NCBI GenBank assembly: GCA_031761405.1
Contig: JASEVX010000012.1
Coordinates: 23,671,165 to 23,735,164 of the forward strand
DNA length: 64,000 nt
DNA from: Serripes groenlandicus
Taxonomy: Eukaryota; Mollusca; Bivalvia; Cardiida; Cardiidae
Direction of reading: 5' to 3'
Shown: in pieces, positions 60,501 to 64,000 of the stretch
How the letters are laid out: the number at the start of each line of letters is the position of its first letter
How positions within the stretch are numbered: position 1 is the stretch's first letter
Notes under the pieces: generated by a model
Database searches by the model: none
Seen by the model: only the letters and a program-made list of their open reading frames with translations
Told to the model about the DNA's origin: nothing
Translations under genes and position numbers: made by a program

Positions 60501-63000
60501 ATTTTACCACTTAGATAGTACGTTTTCTCCGTGTTCAATTACAGTCGAGTAAAACCAAAGACTTTAAAAGTGGCAGTATATAGATATTGGCTTCCCATCG
60601 CGGCGCCAAGTATTGCATGTGGCACTCCTCGGCCGATTTGTGTTCCCTACATTTAATGTTAGATGTAGTCTGCCGTGTGTTCAGTGTCCAGAATGCCAGG
60701 GTTGCGGGGATAGCATTGCGACTGATTCATATATGTCAAGATAAGTAATGCCTATAACAGTTTAAACCAAAGAAACGAAGTGTTATAACTAAACTACTGT
60801 TGTAATTGGTGTTAAACATCTATCAAACAAACACAATCGATTTCACTGAACGGTCAGTTGTATACGAAAGATATTACAATCAATTGGCTATACATGTGTC
60901 TACGTAAAGATGTTCAATTCCTCGCCAAGCACTGGTTAATCACCCATGACGTATGACCCATGGACACGTGAACTGTTGACGTGAAAAGGTTAATCTATAG
61001 TTGAAAACGCTTTAAATTAAAAAAATCCTATGAATACCTACCTCTCTGTTACCAATATCAGTGGGTATGCTTTCAAATATTGGTATATGGTAGGTATTCT
61101 TAATCCAGCAGTAATCCTTGGCATACTTCACGTGACCGTCTGTGAACTGTGCCGGGCACCAGCAGTGGATCGGGTCACCCACGTACTGCTGGGTACTGAC
61201 CACTACGGCGAAAATGACCAGTACACCCACAGTGTACACGTGATTTATACGGTCAATTGAATCGTCGCTTCTGTCAAATATAAAATTGTTTTTGTGAGGT
61301 GCTTTGTGCCACTTAAATAATGTTTTAGTTTATTTCACGGTAGCGACGCGGGCTGTCAATCCAGGGGTTGTGAGTTTGAATCCCGGCTCGGCCAACTTTC
61401 TTTCCGACGATTGACAAAAGTCAATGCGACATGCGTCATTCGTCTTCCACCAATGGGCTAAGTCTATGTGGAAAAGCAGCCAGTTGCTTGGGAAGATTGT
61501 TGTGTGGAGTACTGGTGTGAGAAAACCAGGAAATGCATGAGTAGGTGAACTGGCCGCCGTGATATAACTGAGAAATTGTTAAAAACGGCGTTAAACCCCA
61601 ATCAATCAATCAATCAACCATTATTTCACGGCGTTTCCTGTACTGTGTTCTACTGGATCATTTATCCTGACATCATCGAATCAATCGTAATTATAACCCC
61701 CACAATTCTGAGCGTTAAGGATGAAGAGCCATAACCCGAGCACCCGAGACGAAATGTGGGGTTAGCATTACAACTGACTCGCTGTTGTCAGGCGTAATGG
61801 ACCAGTAGTACACGTAACCTATCCAGACAATGCCGTGATATAACTGAACTACTGTAGGAATCGGCGTTAAACACCAAACAAACAAACTAAATCTATAAAA
61901 TATAAAAATGCCAGGTAGATATTCTGATATAAGGGTGCGATGGTTACTTAAGGGGACACTTTAAATTGCACAGTTCACATTTTATCTGCGCATGTGCGTA
62001 ATTTGAAATTACAGCGATACACATTTTTATTTATTTTTTACTTAAAATCAACTATTAAATCACAACCAGGAAGTTAAAGTTAGCACCCCCGCACCCCCTT
62101 CCCCCCCCCCCCCCCCCTCCCCCCCAACCCCACCTCCCACACACAACACACTTTTGTCAAGTCTCGTAAGTGAACGTATTCTCTCGCATTGCGAGCGTCT
62201 GGGCATATCGGATGATCATCAACTAAGGCGCTTTGTGTGATTCGGACTATTGACACTTGACTCTTGAACTCTTTTAAATCTTACCAACCGATTGAAGTGT
62301 TGTTGCATCAGCAGGCATAATCTCAAGGCGATTGATTATGCTATCAATAAGAATGTTGATTTGATTTGTTGTTGCAATCGTATACATGTACATGTATTCT
62401 TTGTATCAATAACAAATTTTAGTTATCAACTTTTCGACCACTTTGTTTAACTGACTTGTTCCCCTTTGGAAGACCTAATATACAAAGAGTATTCGTAAGG
62501 TTTATGATTATATCACGGGACATCGTGCACGTTACCCATGGATGCTGGGTGAATAATGAGTTCTGGGCTAGAAAAATAATCCTACCCCAAGATCTCTCAA
62601 CGCTTAGCATATGGCCACTGTAGATTCAACGTTGTGAATTAAATCTTCTTCAGTCAAAAGTAGATCGTTAAAGAACGATTGTCACTTGATGTGAGACCTG
62701 AAGTTAAGATCTACAAGCTGGATCAACTGTATGTTTTAGTAACAAATTAGCCGATCCACGAAAAGTAATGTTTCCTGAAACAGAAAATCGGAGGCGAAAA
62801 TCACAGTCATTGTTATATACAACCTCGCTTATATTCTTGTTTCTTCTTACTTTGCTATTGGTTTTGTTTGTACAGGCTTGCAAATAAAACATATTGTAAT
62901 GTAAAAAAAACAACCAAAAAACCGGTATGTCTTAAATATACCTTACCTACTCGAGCTTAACTTTTTAAAAGATGGGACCGTTGCCAGCAAACCAGACACC
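48423..63000 (-). CDS. inx: Innexin gap-junction protein, six coding exons (about 408 aa)
   Basis: Joined coding parts on the minus strand: 63000-62947, 61270-61042, 59255-58726, 56101-55990, 53255-53128 and 48594-48423. Every junction has an AG/GT pair and the phases agree throughout. Innexins are four-pass membrane proteins that form gap junctions and hemichannels in protostomes. Visible hallmarks are TM1 (about residues 31-46), [11 protein letters not shown] with extracellular-loop cysteines C55 and C73, the family signature YYQWVPLIL (101-109) leading into TM2, and TM3 around [27 protein letters not shown] and [15 protein letters not shown] follow, with loop-2 cysteines C260 and C277, and then TM4 ([14 protein letters not shown]). 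The C-terminal tail is short and ends DMNNKH. The length is usual for the family. The initiator ATG is not in the first exon seen: this exon opens with one base before [13 protein letters not shown], so the ATG may be split by an intron, with the upstream exon unplaced. Confidence 0.96.
48845..49300. repeat. Low-complexity intron sequence
   Basis: An (AACAG)n-like run at about 48843-48875, a GAGAGAGAG run at about 48948 and loose A/G-rich repeats with AGATAT(C/T)TC. This is the start of intron 5 of the innexin gene in plus coordinates. Confidence 0.5.
49377..50181. mobile_element. Foldback element FB1 (TTCACACTTCA minisatellite arms)
   Basis: TACGAAAGACCGGTGGTGAC at the left and its exact inverse at the right end (GTCACCACCGGTCTTTCGTA) bound about 805 bp of 11-bp repeats of ACTTCACACTT type. 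Most repeats are in one orientation and a short share in the other (49615-49740, 50045-50158), so the ends can fold. An internal GACCGGTGGTGACTTC at 49743 shows that the element contains a partial tandem copy of itself. It lies in innexin intron 5. The ORFs of 90 and 108 codons are repeat by-products. Confidence 0.88.
50641..53089. mobile_element. Foldback element FB2 (53-bp repeat arms)
   Basis: Terminal inverted repeats of about 27 bp: TGTACATGGAGGTGTGTGAA at the left and TTCACACACCTTGTACATGG at the right. The left arm (about 50680-51210) has about ten 53-bp units with GGGTCGTAGATCGTAGCTCA. The right arm (about 51950-53050) has about twenty units in reverse orientation. The centre (51215-51950) is a different array of about 17-bp GTTATCGAGATGTTCGA units. 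It lies in innexin intron 5, just past exon 5. Confidence 0.9.
53128..53255 (-). CDS. inx: Innexin coding exon 5 (cytoplasmic tail, first part)
   Basis: Acceptor TTTATATTTCAG, donor CTACG/GTATGT. Encodes [19 protein letters not shown] and the following charged stretch to EKHL plus two bases of Arg352. Confidence 0.92.
53306..53510. repeat. Two tandem hairpins in innexin intron 4
   Basis: TGCAAACAGTGAAGACTCAG pairs with CTGAGTCTTCACCGTCGGCA, and the arrangement is repeated about 140 bp further on at 53442-53510 with a changed loop. Confidence 0.75.
53530..54042. other. Intron 4 stretch with GCGGAACG repeats
   Basis: Loose inverted and direct copies of GAGCGGAACG and GTGATTGGATCG; non-coding. 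Confidence 0.45.
54043..54215. mobile_element. M1-related MITE fragment
   Basis: CTGCAGCAGACGAC at the left and GTCGTCAGCTGCACGGGCGT at the right, with GAGAATTTGCTCATTATTGA at the centre; terminal TTAA is lost. Confidence 0.7.
54243..54482. mobile_element. Palindromic MITE, family M3
   Basis: TTGAGCCGTCCCACGAGAAA to GGTTTTCTCACGGAACACTT, with GGATCAGCCTAAGAATACCG inside. Confidence 0.82.
55375..55447 (-). pseudogene. Duplicate of innexin exon 4, 3' part (intact frame)
   Basis: 73 bp match the real exon from [13 protein letters not shown] to SALNLFK, with the frame intact and a good donor (GTAAGA). The 5' 39 bp of the exon and its acceptor are missing and replaced by unrelated sequence. Unlikely to be spliced in. 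Confidence 0.88.
55761..55837 (-). pseudogene. Duplicate of innexin exon 4, 3' part (frameshifted)
   Basis: Same segment as 55375-55447 but with a 4-bp insertion near the VACLS codons, which shifts the frame, and a weaker donor (GTAATA). Confidence 0.88.
55990..56101 (-). CDS. inx: Innexin coding exon 4 (second extracellular loop end and TM4)
   Basis: Acceptor TTTTTTTTCAG, donor TTCAAG/GTAAGC. Encodes [17 protein letters not shown] and the Phe/Trp/Leu-rich TM4. Its 3' 73 bases with the donor exist twice more downstream (55761-55837 and 55375-55447). Confidence 0.95.
56205..56412 (-). mobile_element. tRNA-derived SINE, family C
   Basis: Minus orientation. The tRNA-like head at the right has A-box and B-box complements (CGAACCCGGGACACC, TAACCACTCGACCAGAG). 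The body carries CATGATCCCTGGGTAAACAA, and the 3' end is TTTTACGCCGCTTTCAACAT. The fragments in the giant repeat arms (11345, 23945) are the same family. Confidence 0.85.
57065..57202. repeat. Hairpin with arms of about 60 bp and CTCGGCTATCGCCTCG tip
   Basis: TTATTGGGTTTGTTACTGAG pairs with CAGTAACAAACCCAATAA, and GGGGGTCTGT with ACAGACCCCC. The tip lies at 57127-57142. Located in innexin intron 3. Confidence 0.92.
58088..58193. repeat. Hairpin with 41-bp arms
   Basis: TCACAGGTGCCAGTCTCGTT at the left mirrors AACGAGACAAGTACCTGTGA at the right, with AAAATCTAAAAATAGCATTT arms and an AT-rich loop. In innexin intron 3. Confidence 0.9.
58433..58720 (+). mobile_element. tRNA-derived SINE, family A, next to the exon 3 donor
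   Basis: Head GGTAGCTCAGTCGGTAG and GTGAGTTCGATTCC, body GTGTGGAGTACTGGTGTGAG, end GCGTTAAACCCC(AATC)n. The (AATC)n tail stops at 58720 and the innexin exon 3 donor GT is at 58725-58724. The SINE is antisense to the gene. Confidence 0.93.
58726..59255 (-). CDS. inx: Innexin coding exon 3 (TM2, cytoplasmic loop, TM3)
   Basis: Acceptor GTTGTTTTCAG, donor CAAAG/GTAAGG. Starts [14 protein letters not shown] and ends [19 protein letters not shown] plus two bases of an Arg codon. This is the largest exon, 530 bp. A SINE tail lies about 5 bp past the donor. Confidence 0.96.
59336..59522. mobile_element. Decayed M1 MITE
   Basis: GTAACCCTTCCCCTCACGTA at the left and TTGTGGGAAAGGTGTAAAA at the right, with the CTGCAGTAGGCGAC subterminal block. 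In innexin intron 2, about 80 bp upstream of exon 3. Confidence 0.75.
59650..59805 (+). mobile_element. SINE, family B, 5' part with tRNA-like head
   Basis: GATCGTGGGTTCGATCCCCG (B-box region), then TTGTAGTACTGGCTGCTCTA and GCATTACGACTGACTGGCTG. It stops at GGGCCAGTAGTAC and abuts the tail of the next SINE, so its own 3' end is missing. Confidence 0.75.
59806..60067 (-). mobile_element. SINE with (GTTT)n tail and well-kept tRNA-like head
   Basis: Minus orientation: (TTTG)n, GGAGTTTAACGCCGCTTTC, a body like family A, then a head that reads, on the minus strand, GGGTAGCTCAATTGGTAGCG and ACGGGTTCGATACCCGG. The head is tRNA-like but ends in SINE body, so it is not a tRNA gene. Confidence 0.87.
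60655..60835 (+). mobile_element. SINE fragment, family B
   Basis: CAGGGTTGCGGGGATAGCAT and GCGACTGATTC, then GTGTTATAACTAAACTACTG and GGTGTTAAACATC ending in CAAACAAACAC. Confidence 0.65.
61042..61270 (-). CDS. inx: Innexin coding exon 2 (TM1 and first extracellular loop)
   Basis: Acceptor ATATTTGACAG, donor GAGAG/GTAGGT. Encodes [17 protein letters not shown] with TM1, then [10 protein letters not shown] and the [11 protein letters not shown] loop with the paired cysteines. Ends on a whole codon (Glu95). Confidence 0.95.
61341..61618 (+). mobile_element. tRNA-derived SINE, family A
   Basis: Begins inside the A-box (CGGTAGCGACGCGGGCTG), B-box GAGTTTGAATCCC, body GTGTGGAGTACTGGTGTGAG, end GCGTTAAACCCC(AATC)n. 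In innexin intron 1. Confidence 0.92.
61697..61888 (+). mobile_element. SINE, family B
   Basis: GTGGGGTTAGCATTACAACT, GACCAGTAGTACACGTAACC, GATATAACTGAACTACTGTA and GGCGTTAAACACC(AAAC)n. Confidence 0.75.
62085..62140. repeat. C-rich low-complexity tract
   Basis: Runs of C broken by single A or T bases; length may be unreliable in an assembly. Confidence 0.8.
62150..62940. other. Innexin intron 1, non-repetitive part
   Basis: AT-rich; no exon, element or structure recognised apart from short ORFs without homology. Confidence 0.4.
62947..63000 (-). CDS. inx: Innexin coding exon 1 of those visible (N-terminus)
   Basis: Acceptor CTTTTCTCTTTCAG, then G and the codons [17 protein letters not shown], then AG before donor GTAAGG. 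The lone first G would complete an ATG if the preceding exon ended in AT. The last two bases join the A of the next exon to encode Arg. Confidence 0.88.
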
Positions 63001-63071
63001 CTGAAAGAGAAAAGGGGCAAACCTGAAGAAACTTGAAAACGGAGTCTCTTCAAGGAAATTGTAATTTTGAA

Positions 63072-63352
63072 TTTGAATTTTGGTTGGTTAACTGATTGAG
63101 TGCAGTTGAATGCTGTATTCATCAATGTTTCAATCATTTCACAGATGCCGTGTGTTTATTGGCTTTCACATAATCGTATTCCATATAACCGTTCTTTCCG
63201 AACAACTGGCTACTTTTCGACATAGCCGGTTGGCCGATTGTTGAAAGGCGAATAGCGATTGTCGTATTCGTTGGTTTCAATCGTCTGAAAGAACGTTGGT
63301 TGAGAGTAGGTTCCATTGACAGCCCACATCGATATCGACTCAACTACCGGGG
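63072..63352 (-). mobile_element. Old, diverged SINE, family A-like
   Basis: CAACTGGCTACTTTTCGACA and AGAACGTTGGTTGAGAGTAG recall the family A body. The head is reduced to CATCGATATCGACTCAACTA and the tail is lost. Confidence 0.6.
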
Positions 63353-64000
63353 GGCTCGAGTGAAAATATTGTTTGAAGTTCAGACGTCAAATAAATACAA
63401 TTCATAACGCAATATATTGTAAGGGATTGTATCATTGCTGGTCAAGTGTATTGATAGAGCGGAAAACAAAATCTCCGTTATGTTAAACTGTTTATATGCA
63501 CAATCTAATGTGAAGATTCGAGTGTTGATCTGCGAAAACCCCATAAATGCCTTAAGTTGGTTTCCGCAGAAAAAACACTTATTCACTCTTTGCAGTATCA
63601 GCAATATTATCATTGTTAGCCGCTTACAATCACAGCATAAATCATGACATAGTGGCTTTAACTCTTTCACTATTACATAAAGTGGACTCTTCCATGTTCA
63701 AAATGTTTATACGAGCTTCTCTCACCGGAGTCTATATTGTTTGTAATAACCTCAGTATTGCCATTGCCACTGCAGACTGAAGAAATTAAGTTAGCCTTTC
63801 GAAATCAAGGAAGTTGATGGACATTTTCCAATGGAGACCCAAACCACAACATAGCGTGTGTTCTAAGTCTAGCGTCAGACATCATTTTCGTAGTGATATT
63901 TTGCTGGGCATTTTGTCAATTGCATGTTATGCTTTCATAATTGCACTAATGTGCGAAACCACATTGTGTGCTACCTTTCTAGTTGTGATAAGGAGTGACA
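63353..64000. other. Region upstream of the first visible innexin exon
   Basis: Holds a fragment of MITE family M2 (about 63658-63770, TTTAACTCTTTCACTATTAC). If the innexin start codon is split by an intron, the upstream exon lies here or beyond the window. I found no donor preceded by AT that I would defend. Confidence 0.4.

Overview
The window reads as AT-rich nuclear DNA of a protostome animal, most likely a bivalve mollusc. It holds an innexin gene (a gap-junction family used by protostomes). It also carries tRNA-derived SINEs ending in GGCGTTAAACCCC(AATC)n, CR1/Jockey-like LINE debris and many palindromic MITE families of the kind common in bivalve genomes. There are no bacterial-style operons. 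The species cannot be named from the sequence alone.

Layout. 1-8530 is an 85-bp satellite, about 100 copies, with higher-order repeats. 8531-26824 is a giant imperfect inverted repeat: left arm 8531-15735, spacer 15736-19964, right arm 19965-26824. The arms carry the same SINEs, MITEs and tandem arrays in mirror order, plus a few arm-specific insertions and deletions. Two fragments of the same 85-bp satellite, inverted, lie beyond the right arm (26825-27531) and are split by a hairpin-bearing insertion. 28663-30705 is a single-exon ORF for a protein with about 19 C2H2 zinc fingers, preceded by a good 3' splice site. 31285-33630 is a dead, 5'-truncated non-LTR retrotransposon. 34-48 kb has no convincing host gene; it holds MITEs, a SINE, degenerate tandem repeats and nested palindromes.

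48423-63000, minus strand, is an innexin gene. I could join six coding exons with correct splice sites and matching phases at every junction, giving about 408 aa. Its introns carry two foldback elements (49377-50181 and 50641-53089), a minisatellite that has carried along two extra partial copies of exon 4, hairpins and several SINEs. One SINE ends only a few bases from a splice donor.

The two host genes show no functional link. The most unusual material is the structural DNA: the 18-kb inverted repeat whose outer satellite is about 100 copies on one side and about two on the other, and two smaller elements of the same plan (terminal inverted repeats with arms of tandem repeats of unequal copy number) inside one innexin intron.
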